Assembly (NCBI RefSeq): GCF_029889905.1
Contig: NZ_JARANZ010000006.1
Coordinates: 210,741 to 274,740 of the forward strand
Direction of reading: 5' to 3'
DNA length: 64,000 bases
Source: Chromohalobacter sp. 11-W
Lineage (GTDB): Bacteria > Pseudomonadota > Gammaproteobacteria > Pseudomonadales > Halomonadaceae
The notes below the pieces were generated by a model. That model had not been told where the DNA came from, searched no databases, and saw only the letters and a list, made by a program, of their open reading frames with translations. Positions 56,095 to 64,000 of the stretch are shown in pieces; within the stretch, counting starts at the first letter, position 1; each line of letters starts with the position of its first letter. Made by a program: the position numbers and the translations under genes.

Positions 56095-56561
56095 CGCCCG
56101 CCATTCGCCTTCTGGAGCGCGACGCCATCCCGCACGAGGTGCTGCAATACACGCACGATTCCAAGGTCGCCGCCTATGGCGAGGAAGCCGTGGCCGCGTT
56201 GGGGCTGGCGCCGGATAGCGTGTTCAAGACCTTGCTCGCGCAACTCGATGATGGGCGTCTCGTCGTCGCCCTGGTGCCCGTCATGGCCACACTCGACCTT
56301 AAAGGACTCGCCAAGACCGCCGGCGCGCGCAAGGCCAGGATGGCCGACCCCGCCCTGGCCGAGCGCACCACGGGCTATGTCGTGGGCGGCATCAGCCCAC
56401 TAGGACAGCGCAAGCGCCTGCCCACCTTCGTGGACGACAGCGCCCTCACCTTGTCATCACTCCACGTCAGTGGCGGTCGGCGCGGCCTGGAAATATGCCT
56501 CGCGCCCATGGCCTTGATCGCCCTGCTCGAGGCGACCACGGCCCCGCTGGCGCGGGCATGA
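56091..56561 (+). CDS. ybaK: Cys-tRNA(Pro)/Cys-tRNA(Cys) deacylase YbaK
   Basis: Hydrolyses tRNA-Pro wrongly charged with cysteine. The ATG at 56091, inside the previous stop, gives 156 residues (E. coli YbaK 159). Family features are the N-terminal AIRLLERDAIPHEVLQYTHD, VFKTLLAQLDDGRLVVALVPVMATLDLKGLAK with the conserved Lys, and VGGISPLGQRKRLPTFVDDSA with the GxxSPxG box. Downstream the gene is 28 bp from the next hypothetical gene. Confidence 0.92.
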   Translation: MTPAIRLLERDAIPHEVLQYTHDSKVAAYGEEAVAALGLAPDSVFKTLLAQLDDGRLVVALVPVMATLDLKGLAKTAGARKARMADPALAERTTGYVVGGISPLGQRKRLPTFVDDSALTLSSLHVSGGRRGLEICLAPMALIALLEATTAPLARA

Positions 56562-56589
56562 AACATCTTCGATAGGCGAGGAGACTCGC

Positions 56590-56904
56590 ATGGCGATTCG
56601 CTACGACCTATGGCTCACGCCCGACGACAAGCCCCGCCACCGTATGGTCGAGAAAGGGCTGGAGCGCTTCTTCGTGGCACGCTTCGCCGACTATCCTCAC
56701 CTGCGGTTGCCCGGCGCTGATCCCTACGATTATGATGCTCCTTTCAACCGCCTGTATGACGCCTTACTCGCACGAGCACGCGACTACTGCGAGCGTGAAT
56801 GGCACTACGTGCCGACGCCCGCGCAGCTCAATACGGCATTCTTCCGGGCCGTGGCCCACTCGCCGAAATTCGTACTGGACCCCCGCGATGGTGATTCGTC
56901 CTGA
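56590..56904 (+). CDS. Small conserved hypothetical protein
   Basis: 104 residues from an ATG preceded by GAGGAGACTCGC. Charged and aromatic (LWLTPDDKPRHRMVEKGLERFF, DYCEREWHYVPTPAQLNTAFF), with no signal or membrane segment. I do not recognise the family. It overlaps the start of the DUF501 gene by 17 bp, so the two are probably co-translated. Confidence 0.65.
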   Translation: MAIRYDLWLTPDDKPRHRMVEKGLERFFVARFADYPHLRLPGADPYDYDAPFNRLYDALLARARDYCEREWHYVPTPAQLNTAFFRAVAHSPKFVLDPRDGDSS

Positions 56905-57409
56905 AAAGGCGCCCGATGAGCGCCAACTGGCCCTCATTACCCAACAACTGGGCCGCGCGCCGCGTGGTATCCAAACCGTGGCTGCGGCCACGCAAGACGG
57001 CACACCGCTGGTGCTGCGCATGCATGCCATCGTCGACGATAAACCCTTCCCGACGCATTTCTGGTTGTGCTCCGATCACTTGAAAATCGCCATCTCGCGC
57101 ATCGAGGCCCAAGGCGTTATCAAGGCCCTCGAGTCGCGCCTCCAGGAGGAGGCCGACTTCATGGCTGCGTACCGGCGTAGTCACGAGGATTACGTGGCCC
57201 AGCGCTGGCAGACCATGAGCGACGCAGAACGCGACATCGTCGACCGCCAAGGTTATCGCGACCTCTTCACGCGACGCGGCATCGGCGGCATCGCCAACTG
57301 GGATCAAGTGCGCTGCCTGCATATGCAATACGCTCATCATCTATGCGGCGACAATGCCATCGGCCGCTGGATGGATACCGAGTACGATGTGCTCGCCTGT
57401 CTGCGCTAG
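56888..57409 (+). CDS. DUF501-family protein
   Basis: The ATG at 56888 gives 173 residues (GTG 56891 also possible). DUF501 proteins are about 160 residues and have [38 protein letters not shown] (family motif with the P-T-x-x-WL core), [15 protein letters not shown], and the end [22 protein letters not shown]. Function unknown; found in bacteria next to diverse genes. Overlaps the previous gene by 17 bp and precedes a LOG gene by 79 bp. Confidence 0.87.
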   Translation: MVIRPEKAPDERQLALITQQLGRAPRGIQTVAAATQDGTPLVLRMHAIVDDKPFPTHFWLCSDHLKIAISRIEAQGVIKALESRLQEEADFMAAYRRSHEDYVAQRWQTMSDAERDIVDRQGYRDLFTRRGIGGIANWDQVRCLHMQYAHHLCGDNAIGRWMDTEYDVLACLR

Positions 57410-57488
57410 CATTCTGTGGCACTTGGCCGGTCATCGCGCAAGACACGGATGTCGAGACAAAGTCTATCGATCTGATAAGGGGGGAATC

Positions 57489-58049
57489 GTGCGCATCTGT
57501 ATTTATATGGGATCGCGTGAGGGACGCGATGCCAGCTTTCGTCACGCTGCCGAGACGCTGGGTCGGTGCATTGCGCAACGCGGCTGGGGACTGGTCTACG
57601 GTGGCGCCCGCGTCGGCCTGATGGGGGCCGTGGCCGATGCCGCACTCCACGAAGGCGGCGAGGTCATCGGCGTCATTCCCCACCACCTGGTCGAGCGCGA
57701 AATGGCGCACGAGGGACTGACGCACTTGCTGCGTGTCGACGATATGCATGCGCGCAAGGCGGCCATGGCCGAGCACGCCGATGCCTTCATCGCCCTGCCT
57801 GGCGGCATCGGCACCCTGGAAGAGTTATTCGAGACATGGACCTGGCAGTACCTGGGACTTCACGACAAGCCCATCGGCGTACTCGACGTCAGCGGCTTCT
57901 ATCGCCCATTATTGGAGTTTCTGGATCACACCGTCGCGCACGGCTTTCTCAATCCCGAGACACGCGCGAGACTCGTCGCCGCCGCTGACCCCGATCACTT
58001 GCTCGACCGCTTGATGGCGGCGCAACACGCACCACCGACGACCTCATGA
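57489..58049 (+). CDS. LOG-family cytokinin riboside 5'-monophosphate phosphoribohydrolase
   Basis: Removes the ribose-phosphate from N6-substituted AMP; in bacteria the physiological substrate is often AMP-like. The GTG at 57489 follows GGGGAATC and gives 186 residues. The Rossmann start [10 protein letters not shown] and [17 protein letters not shown] are followed by the catalytic PGGIGTLEE motif (residues 104-112) and the conserved Arg89-Lys90 of MHARKAAM. The product matches the TIGR00730/LOG family in length. It stands on the same strand as the preceding small genes. Confidence 0.9.
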   Translation: MRICIYMGSREGRDASFRHAAETLGRCIAQRGWGLVYGGARVGLMGAVADAALHEGGEVIGVIPHHLVEREMAHEGLTHLLRVDDMHARKAAMAEHADAFIALPGGIGTLEELFETWTWQYLGLHDKPIGVLDVSGFYRPLLEFLDHTVAHGFLNPETRARLVAAADPDHLLDRLMAAQHAPPTTS

Positions 58050-58115
58050 GCGCGTACCGTCACGCCTCACGGGCGGCGGACAGTTGATCCCAGCTTCTTC
58101 AAGGAGGAAAGGTCG

Positions 58116-59087
58116 ATGTACGCTATCGCCATCAACGATCAGACGCTGGTTTGGCAATCCCATGACGCGCCGCGCGGTATTGCCGCTGATGAAGTACGTA
58201 TCGATGTCGCCTGGGCAGGGATGAACCGCGCCGACGTGATGCAACGTGCGGGGCAATATCCACCGCCCCCCGGCGAAAGTGAGATCCCAGGACTAGAAAT
58301 AAGCGGCACGATCGCCGAAGTGGGCCGCAACGTGGAACGTTTCAAGCCCGGCGACAAGGTCTGCGCCCTGCTGGCCGGCGGCGGTTACGCTGAACAAGTA
58401 GTGGTCGCCGAGGCCCAGGTGCTGCCCATTCCCCAAGGACTCGGCCTGCGTGACGCCGCCGCGCTACCGGAAGTCTTCGCCACCGCGTGGCTCAACCTGT
58501 ACATGGAAGGCGCCGCCAAGCATGGCGAACACATCGTCCTGCATGCCGGTGCCAGTGGGGTGGGAACGGCCGCCATCCAATTGTGCCGTGCCTTCGGCAA
58601 CCCGTGCTTCGTCACCGTCGGTAGCCAGGCAAAGCTGGATGCCTGTAAGCGGCTTGGTGCCGATGCCGGATGGAATCGGCACGAAGGTAGCTTTGTCACG
58701 CCGATCAAGGACTGGGGCGGCGCGGACATGATTCTCGACCCGGTGGGCGGCGACTACATCGCCCAAGACCTACAGGTGCTCAACCCTGACGGGCGAGTGG
58801 TATTGATCGGCTTGATGGGAGGGCGTGACGCCCAGATCGACCTCGGTCATATGCTGATGAAGCGTCAGCGTGTCATCGGTTCGACGCTGCGTTCACGCTC
58901 TCCCCGCGCCAAAGGCGCCATTCTCGACGCGTTGCATGCCCATGTTTGGCCCCGAATAGCCAATGGCGACATCAAGCCGCTGATTGACAAGGCCTGGCCA
59001 ATTCAAGATGCCGATACCGCGATGCAGCATATGATCGACAATGCCAACACAGGCAAGGTGCTGTTGAGCGTCAGCGGAGAAGGGTAA
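58116..59087 (+). CDS. NADPH:quinone oxidoreductase, PIG3 type (MDR superfamily)
   Basis: Zinc-free medium-chain oxidoreductase. The 323 residues contain the GroES-like N-domain (VDVAWAGMNRADVMQRAGQYPPPPG, then EIPGLEISGTIAEVG) and the Rossmann domain (LHAGASGVGTAAIQLCRAFG, about residue 150, and DLQVLNPDGRVVLIGLMGG). Structural and catalytic zinc cysteines of alcohol dehydrogenases are absent, as is usual for quinone oxidoreductases. AAGGAGGAAAGGTCG precedes the ATG. Monocistronic; natural quinone or enone substrate unknown. Confidence 0.91.
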   Translation: MYAIAINDQTLVWQSHDAPRGIAADEVRIDVAWAGMNRADVMQRAGQYPPPPGESEIPGLEISGTIAEVGRNVERFKPGDKVCALLAGGGYAEQVVVAEAQVLPIPQGLGLRDAAALPEVFATAWLNLYMEGAAKHGEHIVLHAGASGVGTAAIQLCRAFGNPCFVTVGSQAKLDACKRLGADAGWNRHEGSFVTPIKDWGGADMILDPVGGDYIAQDLQVLNPDGRVVLIGLMGGRDAQIDLGHMLMKRQRVIGSTLRSRSPRAKGAILDALHAHVWPRIANGDIKPLIDKAWPIQDADTAMQHMIDNANTGKVLLSVSGEG

Positions 59088-59157
59088 CGCAGAACGAAAG
59101 CCAACGACCGCGGGGCGGGTGACTGGAAACCGGTCTAGAGGGCTCTACAAGGGCTTC

Positions 59158-59655
59158 CTAGGCGAGCCCTGCGGCATCACGCGTACGCTGATAGGTCAGC
59201 TGCAACAGGCGTGCATCGTCACCGGCTCGGTGGCGTTGAATGCCCCGCTCGCGGATGATGACCTCTTTCATCGCCCCCCACCGTTCGAGTTGCGATTCAT
59301 CCAGCAGACGACGCAATGCCTCGAGGCGAAAGCGCGGCAGCATGCCCGCGTGGTGGAACAATAGCGACAGCCAGGTATTGTCGTATCCCCAGCTATCGCT
59401 ATAGGCGATGCCGTCGGCCGCTAGCTCATCGTTGAGCCATCGCGCGACTTCGATGACGGGGTAGCCCTCGCGGTGCAGTCGGCCACGCGAAATGCCATGC
59501 AGCAATTCGGCCTTGGGGTCCCAGTGGGTCCACTCTTCCAACGGTTGGATAAGGAAGGCACAGGTACTGCCATCGGCCCGCGCGATGCCCACCTCTATCG
59601 GATAGCTGCCACGCCCGAAACCGGACGCTTCGATATCGAGCAGTATCGGCAACAC
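59158..59655 (-). CDS. DEDD-type 3'-5' exonuclease-like protein
   Basis: A compact DnaQ-fold protein of 165 residues. Exo I is LDIEASGFGRGSYPIEVG (Asp7, Glu9). Exo II holds Asp in AYSDSWGYDNTWLSLLFH, and Exo III is IQRHRAGDDARLLQLTY with the His-x4-Asp pattern. No further domain is present. It could act on RNA or DNA ends, like RNase T or oligoribonuclease, but neither assignment can be made from the sequence alone. Convergent with the quinone oxidoreductase gene. Confidence 0.8.
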   Translation of the reverse strand: MLPILLDIEASGFGRGSYPIEVGIARADGSTCAFLIQPLEEWTHWDPKAELLHGISRGRLHREGYPVIEVARWLNDELAADGIAYSDSWGYDNTWLSLLFHHAGMLPRFRLEALRRLLDESQLERWGAMKEVIIRERGIQRHRAGDDARLLQLTYQRTRDAAGLA

Positions 59656-59789
59656 GTGGCAGTATTCCTCTTCAAAGCGATATCACGAACGTGGCATGGC
59701 CCACGATGTCCACCGGGGCCACGCCAATCAGACTACGTGAACGGGGAACACGATGCGAGCCCCACGGCACTACTCTCAAGCAGCGCGTC

Positions 59790-60305
59790 TCAGTGGGTCA
59801 GTGACGCGATCGGCTCGCCAGCTTCGCTGCGTTGCGCGCGTTCGGCAAGTGCCGCCCATTGCGCGGCACGCCGGGAATCGACGGGAAGCCCCAGGTGGGC
59901 GTGACGATAGGCCTCGGCCATACGCTCGGCGGCCAGGCCATGGCCGGCTTCGGCGGCACGCGCATACCATGTCACCGCTTTTTCTTCGCGGCGGGCGTAC
60001 TGCGCACAACCGAACTCGTAAATGCGACCCGCCTGGTACTGCGCATGCACATCACCCGCGTAGGCAGCCTGAAAGACATAGCGTGCGCCCTTGGCCTTAT
60101 CCTGCGGAGAGTTACCACGATGAAACAGCATATGGCCATAGAACGAAAGCGCGGCGGTATGGCCGGCTTCGGCACAGCGCTGAAAAAGTCGCATCGTCAA
60201 ACGATGCTTGCCGGGAGAGCGTGTCATCCAGCGGGCATGTAACAGTTGGGCTGCGAGACGGTATTCGAGCCGAATCCGCAGAGAGGATACCTGTTGCATA
60301 ACCAT
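59790..60305 (-). CDS. Sel1-like repeat protein
   Basis: The ATG at 60305 (MVMQQVSSLRIRLEYRLAA) gives 171 residues; ATG 60299 also fits. Three Sel1/TPR-like repeats are visible: MRLFQRCAEAGHTAALSFYGH, AKGARYVFQAAYAGDVHAQYQ and AVTWYARAAEAGHGLAAERM, each with the A-x-x-G-(H/D)-x-x-A-x-x pattern. No signal peptide. Such proteins bind partner proteins; no specific role can be read. It is separated by 134 bp from the exonuclease gene on the same strand. Confidence 0.82.
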   Translation of the reverse strand: MVMQQVSSLRIRLEYRLAAQLLHARWMTRSPGKHRLTMRLFQRCAEAGHTAALSFYGHMLFHRGNSPQDKAKGARYVFQAAYAGDVHAQYQAGRIYEFGCAQYARREEKAVTWYARAAEAGHGLAAERMAEAYRHAHLGLPVDSRRAAQWAALAERAQRSEAGEPIASLTH

Positions 60306-60560
60306 CGACCCTGAAGTCGTCGTGACCAAGAAAGGTACGTAAACGATTGCGTCGGCTCGGGCTCTCCCTGCACGCGCCAACACCCCGGATAAACTCACTG
60401 TCACCGTTGCCTGACATACCGCTTGGTGCCCTTATCCCCGGCAACGGGGCGCCAAGCATACGCCTACCCTCAGACGGACTCAACCCCCGTTTGCCGCCCG
60501 CTCGCGGCACCGCTACCATGCCGTTTCCATTCCTTTTTCGATACCCGCGTGGAGCCCCAG

Positions 60561-61592
60561 ATGCAGACACGTCCCCTTGGTCAAACCGGCATTCATGTCA
60601 GCCGCTTGTGCCTAGGTACTATGACCTTCGGCGAACAGAACACCGAAGCCGATGCCCATGCACAACTCGATCGCGCCACTGCTGCAGGCATCAACTTCAT
60701 CGATACTGCCGAGATGTATCCCGTCCCGCCCAAGGGCGAGACCCAGGGGCGAACCGAAGTCTATATCGGCAGTTGGCTCAAGGCACGCGGCAAACGCGAC
60801 GACCTGGTCATCGCCACCAAGGCCGCCGGCCCTGGCCTCGATCATGTCCGCGGCGGCCCGCGTTTGACCCGTGAGCATTTGCAGCGTGCCGTCGACGATA
60901 GTCTGGCCCGTCTCAACACCGACTACATCGATCTTTACCAGCTCCACTGGCCCGACCGTAGCGCCAACTTCTTCGGCAAGCTGGGCTACCAGCATGACGA
61001 GGATGAGGATGCCACGCCGTTGGCGGAAACACTCACGGCCCTCAAGGAGCTCGTCGATGCGGGCAAGATTCGCGCCATCGGGTTATCCAATGAGACGCCG
61101 TGGGGCGTGATGCAAAGCCTGCACCTCGCAGACTCGCTGGGTGTGCCGCGCGTGGCCAGCGTGCAGAACCCCTATAACCTGCTCAATCGTAGCTTCGAGG
61201 TCGGGCTCGCCGAGATCGCCCATCGTGAAGACGTCGGCCTTCTGGCCTACTCGCCCTTGGCCTTCGGCGCGCTCACCGGCAAATATCTCGATGGCGCCCG
61301 CCCACCTCAGGGCCGCTTGACCCTATTCGAGCGCTTCAAGCGCTATACGTCCGACCTTGCCGAGGAAGCGGTTCGCGCCTACGTCGGGATCGCACGCGAA
61401 CATGGCCTGGATCCTGCCCAGATGGCCTTGGCCTACGTCAACTCACGCTCGTTCTTGACCAGCAACATCATCGGCGCAACCACGCTCGAGCAGCTCGACG
61501 CCAACTTGGCCAGCGAGGACCTGACGCTGGACGATAGCGTACTCGAGGCCATCGAGGCGGTGCACCGTCAGCACCCCAATCCCTGCCCCTGA
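60561..61592 (+). CDS. tas: Aldo/keto reductase of the Tas group
   Basis: NADPH-dependent aldo/keto reductase. The ATG at 60561 (MQTRPLGQTGIHVSRLCLG) gives 343 residues (E. coli Tas 346). Catalytic tetrad: Asp47 and Tyr52 in FIDTAEMYP, Lys about 84 in VIATKAAG, and His in YQLHWPD. The long insert RSANFFGKLGYQHDEDEDATPL and SNETPWGVM are typical of Tas. It is monocistronic and ends in a 16-bp perfect hairpin. Confidence 0.92.
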   Translation: MQTRPLGQTGIHVSRLCLGTMTFGEQNTEADAHAQLDRATAAGINFIDTAEMYPVPPKGETQGRTEVYIGSWLKARGKRDDLVIATKAAGPGLDHVRGGPRLTREHLQRAVDDSLARLNTDYIDLYQLHWPDRSANFFGKLGYQHDEDEDATPLAETLTALKELVDAGKIRAIGLSNETPWGVMQSLHLADSLGVPRVASVQNPYNLLNRSFEVGLAEIAHREDVGLLAYSPLAFGALTGKYLDGARPPQGRLTLFERFKRYTSDLAEEAVRAYVGIAREHGLDPAQMALAYVNSRSFLTSNIIGATTLEQLDANLASEDLTLDDSVLEAIEAVHRQHPNPCP

Positions 61593-61595
61593 CGC

Positions 61596-61632
61596 TGATG
61601 ACGTGCCTATCACCGCGATAGGCACGTCATCA
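61596..61632. terminator. Perfect 16-bp hairpin after tas
   Basis: TGATGACGTGCCTATC (61596-61611) and its exact complement (61617-61632) with a 5-nt loop. No T tract follows, but the stem is long. Confidence 0.75.
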
Positions 61633-61702
61633 TCGGAGCACCTTGGTGCGCTTGTTATACTGACGGCAATAAACCTTCCGATCCCGAACGCGAGGACTGC
61701 GC

Positions 61703-62491
61703 ATGCTAAGCGTCATTTCACCGGCCAAGACGTTGGATTTCGAGACACCGCCCACGACCGCGACATACACTCAACCGGCATATCTTGAGCAAAGCGCCGA
61801 GTTGATCGAGATCCTGCGCGATTATTCCCCACAACGGCTTTCCGAGTTGATGGGCATCAGTGACAAGCTGGCAGGACTCAATGCCGCACGGTTTGCCGAA
61901 TGGGCACCACAGTTCTCACCGGAGAATGCCAAGCCCGCAGCACAGGCTTTCCAGGGAGACGTCTATCAGGGGTTGGACGCGCCCTCGTTCAGTGAGCAGG
62001 ACAACCAAGAGGCACAGCAACGTCTGCGCATTCTCTCGGGGCTGTATGGACTACTGCGTCCTCTCGACCTGATTCAGCCTTATCGTCTGGAGATGGGGAC
62101 CAAGCTGGCCAACTCGGCAGGTAAGGATCTCTACGCCTTCTGGCGAGAGCGGCTCACCCAAGATCTTTCCCGAGCCGTGGAAGAAAGCGGTTCGCCGGTG
62201 CTGGTCAACCTCGCCTCCAACGAGTACTTCAAAGTCATTGATGCCAAACGCTTGACGTGTCGCGTGATCACGCCGGTCTTCAAGGATGAGAAGAACGGTC
62301 AATTCAAGATCATCAGCTTTTATGCCAAGAAAGCCCGGGGCTTGATGGCCGCCTGGATGATTCGCCAGCGTGTCGACGATCCCGAGGACCTGAAACGCTT
62401 CGACGTCGACGGCTATCGCTTCAACAACAGTCTGTCTGACGGCGATACCTGGGTCTTTACACGCCGAGAAAGTGAGACGGTCGCCTCCTGA
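61703..62491 (+). CDS. yaaA: Peroxide stress protein YaaA (DUF328/UPF0246)
   Basis: Lowers intracellular free iron under hydrogen peroxide stress in E. coli. The 262 residues are the family's length (258): [17 protein letters not shown] at the start, the [19 protein letters not shown] motif, [34 protein letters not shown] and [18 protein letters not shown]. Cytoplasmic, DNA-binding fold. Located after tas, ahead of a hairpin (62502-62520) and the Tim44-like gene. Confidence 0.94.
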   Translation: MLSVISPAKTLDFETPPTTATYTQPAYLEQSAELIEILRDYSPQRLSELMGISDKLAGLNAARFAEWAPQFSPENAKPAAQAFQGDVYQGLDAPSFSEQDNQEAQQRLRILSGLYGLLRPLDLIQPYRLEMGTKLANSAGKDLYAFWRERLTQDLSRAVEESGSPVLVNLASNEYFKVIDAKRLTCRVITPVFKDEKNGQFKIISFYAKKARGLMAAWMIRQRVDDPEDLKRFDVDGYRFNNSLSDGDTWVFTRRESETVAS

Positions 62492-62602
62492 GAGTTTGCG
62501 TGGCCGGCGTTGAGCCGGCCCAGCTAGATATCTTCAACGTTGAATCCCGGCTAGAATCGAGCATCCATTTTCGGACCCTTCTCATTCTGCGGGAGAACGT
62601 GC

Positions 62603-63421
62603 ATGCGCAACATCTTCGTGATGCTTCTGGTCGGCTTGCTCGGCTTTGGCCTTGGCACCGATCACGCCGAGGCGAAACGGTTCGGTGGTGGCAAGAGTTT
62701 TGGCAGTTATTCGCGCTCCGCAGATAGCTCCGCCTCGGCGATCGGCCGTAACAATGCGACGACGCCCCAGCGTCAACCCGGTGCCGGGCTTTCGCGTTGG
62801 GCAGGGCCATTCGCCGGCTTGCTGGCCGGCGGTTTGCTGGCATCCTTATTCTTCGGCGGTGCCTTCGATGGTCTCCGCTTCTTTGACATCCTGCTAGTCG
62901 CCCTCGTCGCCTGGCTGGCCTTCCGCTTCTTGAGGGCGCGCCGCGCCTCAACCGCCAGTGGCCCACAGCACCACGCGCGTCAATCCCACACTCAGGACAC
63001 GACGCCCTTTCCCAATGACGGCAGCACAGTCACAGGTAGCGTCGGCTCGACGCCTGAGTGGTTCGACAAGGAGCGTTTCCTGGGCGGCGCCAAGGAGCAC
63101 TTCATGACCTTGCAGCGCGCCTGGGACAATAACGATCTGGCGCACATTCAGGAATACGTCACTCCAGCGCTTTACAACTTACTACGCGAAGAGCGCGCCC
63201 AGCAGCCCGCAAACAATCGCACAGAGGTTGTGCGTCTTTTCGCCGAGTTGGGAGACATACGGGAGATCGGACAGCAAGCCGAAGCTAGCGTTCTTTTCCA
63301 CGGCATCCTCGATGAAAACGGCGAGCAAACCGAGTTCAACGAGACCTGGCATCTAATCCGCGACTTACGTGATGGAGCGCCTTGGTATGTGCAGGGTATC
63401 GAGCAGAACCCCGGCGTCTGA
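62603..63421 (+). CDS. Tim44-like domain membrane protein
   Basis: The 272-residue protein has a signal peptide or first membrane segment (MRNIFVMLLVGLLGFGLGTDHAEA), a Ser/Gly-rich RFGGGKSFGSYSRSA segment, a further pair of hydrophobic helices (LLAGGLLASLFFGGAFDGL, FFDILLVALVAWLAFRFL, about residues 75-112) and a C-terminal Tim44-like domain (about 165-270, SVLFHGILDENGEQTEF, ETWHLIRDLRDGAPWYVQGI). This is the common bacterial Tim44-domain architecture; function unknown. CGGGAGAA precedes the ATG. Confidence 0.88.
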   Translation: MRNIFVMLLVGLLGFGLGTDHAEAKRFGGGKSFGSYSRSADSSASAIGRNNATTPQRQPGAGLSRWAGPFAGLLAGGLLASLFFGGAFDGLRFFDILLVALVAWLAFRFLRARRASTASGPQHHARQSHTQDTTPFPNDGSTVTGSVGSTPEWFDKERFLGGAKEHFMTLQRAWDNNDLAHIQEYVTPALYNLLREERAQQPANNRTEVVRLFAELGDIREIGQQAEASVLFHGILDENGEQTEFNETWHLIRDLRDGAPWYVQGIEQNPGV

Positions 63422-63473
63422 TACCGGCGAACATGCGCCACGCTGGTGGCACCTTACCCTATAAGAAACATGC

Positions 63474-63501
63474 AAAAGGCCGGGCAAATGCCCGGCCTTT
63501 T
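63474..63501. terminator. 12-bp hairpin between the Tim44-like and lipoprotein genes
   Basis: AAAAGGCCGGGC (63474-63485), loop AAAT, GCCCGGCCTTTT (63490-63501). A tails and T runs on both sides make a bidirectional terminator of convergent genes. Confidence 0.9.
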
Positions 63502-63529
63502 AAGAATTCCAAGCGATCAGCGCTAAGTC

Positions 63530-63730
63530 TCAGTCCTGCGCATCCTCGGCGGCATCTTGAACTTCTTCGCCCGCTTCTTCCATGCTATCGCCAGCATCGT
63601 CCATAGCGTTATCCACGGACTCTCCAGCCTCTTCCGCCGGGCCTTCATCGTCGCACGCCACGACACCAACTGCCGTCATGCCAATGATCAATGCCAAGGC
63701 CATTTTCCTGAGCCATTCACTACGCAGCAT
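63530..63730 (-). CDS. Small acidic lipoprotein
   Basis: The ATG at 63730 gives 66 residues. The signal peptide ends in a lipobox-like VVAC (Cys26) after MLRSEWLRKMALALIIGMTA. The mature part is a 40-residue acidic repeat of the type D-x-x-x-D-A-G-E/D-S-x-E/D-E-A-G-E-E, rich in Ala, Glu and Asp, with no Lys or Arg. It resembles EcnA/B-like or other small acidic lipoproteins only in size. GGAGAATA stands before the start. Function unknown. Confidence 0.78.
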   Translation of the reverse strand: MLRSEWLRKMALALIIGMTAVGVVACDDEGPAEEAGESVDNAMDDAGDSMEEAGEEVQDAAEDAQD

Positions 63731-63837
63731 ACTATTCTCCTTAATGGTTACGTACTCCATGTACGGCACACACTTAAGCACAGAGGACAACAACAGGCAA
63801 ATAGCACGGAAGCGACGGCAAATGCGTAGACATAAAA

Positions 63838-63865
63838 AACCCCCGCTTCGCCTGAAGCGGGGGTT
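63838..63865 (-). terminator. Second terminator of the rRNA operon
   Basis: AACCCCCGCTTC (63838-63849) and GAAGCGGGGGTT (63854-63865), loop 4 nt, followed on the minus strand by TTTTATG. It is 72 bp beyond the 5S gene. Confidence 0.88.
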
Positions 63866-63900
63866 CGACACAAGGCCTGGAGAGGGAGGCCCCAACGACA

Positions 63901-63927
63901 ACACCCCCGACCATTGGCCGGGGGTGT
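63901..63927 (-). terminator. First terminator of the rRNA operon
   Basis: ACACCCCCG (63901-63909) and CGGGGGTGT (63919-63927) directly after the 5S gene, extended by a CC/GG pair across one mismatch. A tandem terminator pair is usual for rRNA operons. Confidence 0.8.
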
Positions 63928-63936
63928 CGAAATAAA

Positions 63937-64000
63937 TGCCTGACGATGACCTACTCTCGCATGGGGAAGCCCCACACTACCATCGGCGCTAAGCGGTTTC
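63937..64000 (-). rRNA. rrf: 5S ribosomal RNA, 3' part (5' end outside the window)
   Basis: Read on the minus strand it contains GCGCCGATGGTAGTGTGGGG, the TCCCCATGCGAGAGTAGG helix and the final GTCATCGTCAGGCA, which are the conserved 3' half of bacterial 5S rRNA. The gene continues beyond base 64000, so a leftward rRNA operon begins to the right of the window. Confidence 0.96.

Noticed and set aside
62502..62520. GGCCGGC/GCCGGCC hairpin after yaaA as a terminator
   Set aside because: Short stem without a T run on either side; it may be incidental in GC-rich DNA, so it was not listed as a terminator.

Overview
The window is GC-rich, densely coded chromosomal DNA from a gammaproteobacterium, most likely a moderately halophilic member of the Halomonadaceae (Chromohalobacter/Halomonas type). 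Three things point there: gene content and order (rpoH-ftsXEY, rpsP-rimM-trmD-rplS, minCDE, xerD-dsbC-hom-thrC-recJ, prfB-lysS), a cryptic pseudomonad-type DNA polymerase III psi subunit next to rimI, and an ectoine hydroxylase. The species call is inference. No phage, transposase, CRISPR array or plasmid gene was seen.

Layout. 1-12 kb: 3' end of argB, slmA, then the leftward ftsY-ftsE-ftsX-rpoH block. rsmD and zapB follow, then a leftward bolA-holD-rimI unit, an MFS exporter, a small acidic protein, lysS, and prfB with its programmed +1 frameshift. 13.4-25.4 kb: a niche block made mostly of rightward genes. It holds a peptide ABC transporter (oppA, oppB, oppC and a fused double ATPase), an ectoine hydroxylase away from any ectABC, a FadL porin, a MerR regulator with a textbook operator, a copper ATPase with a coupled 25-codon ORF, and a VOC protein. 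It interrupts an otherwise conserved leftward cluster (xerD-dsbC-hom-thrC-recJ-prfB-lysS). 25.4-35.7 kb: the rest of that cluster, then rplS-trmD-rimM-rpsP and ffh. 35.9-51.7 kb: ypjD and a CorC/HlyC protein, a TetR-(MFS+PlsC fusion) pair, an SRAP-fold protein lacking its catalytic residues, an M16 peptidase, sbcB, minCDE, a large DUF349 protein and phaB. 51.8-64 kb: initiator tRNA, a DUF3750-like protein, a CnoX-like chaperedoxin, a PatB/MalY aminotransferase, a tight group of small genes (thioesterase, ybaK, DUF501, LOG), quinone oxidoreductase, DEDD exonuclease, Sel1 protein, tas, yaaA, a Tim44-like protein and a small lipoprotein. The window ends in the 3' end of a leftward 5S rRNA followed by two terminators.

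The most unusual feature is not a gene. Three intergenic spacers (12.1, 25.2 and 28.7 kb), all inside the interrupted cluster, share a composite repeat. It has a purine-rich arm (GGAAG, CTAGAAG), a pyrimidine arm (CTTCC, CTCTT) and a 5-bp mini-hairpin whose two sides change together between four copies, which is the signature of a conserved structure. One copy has expanded into fifteen perfect CTTCTAG heptamers that abut the recJ stop codon. Other points worth checking are the catalytically dead SRAP protein, the copper operon with its perfect 20-bp-spaced MerR promoter, and the strong hairpins at convergent gene ends.
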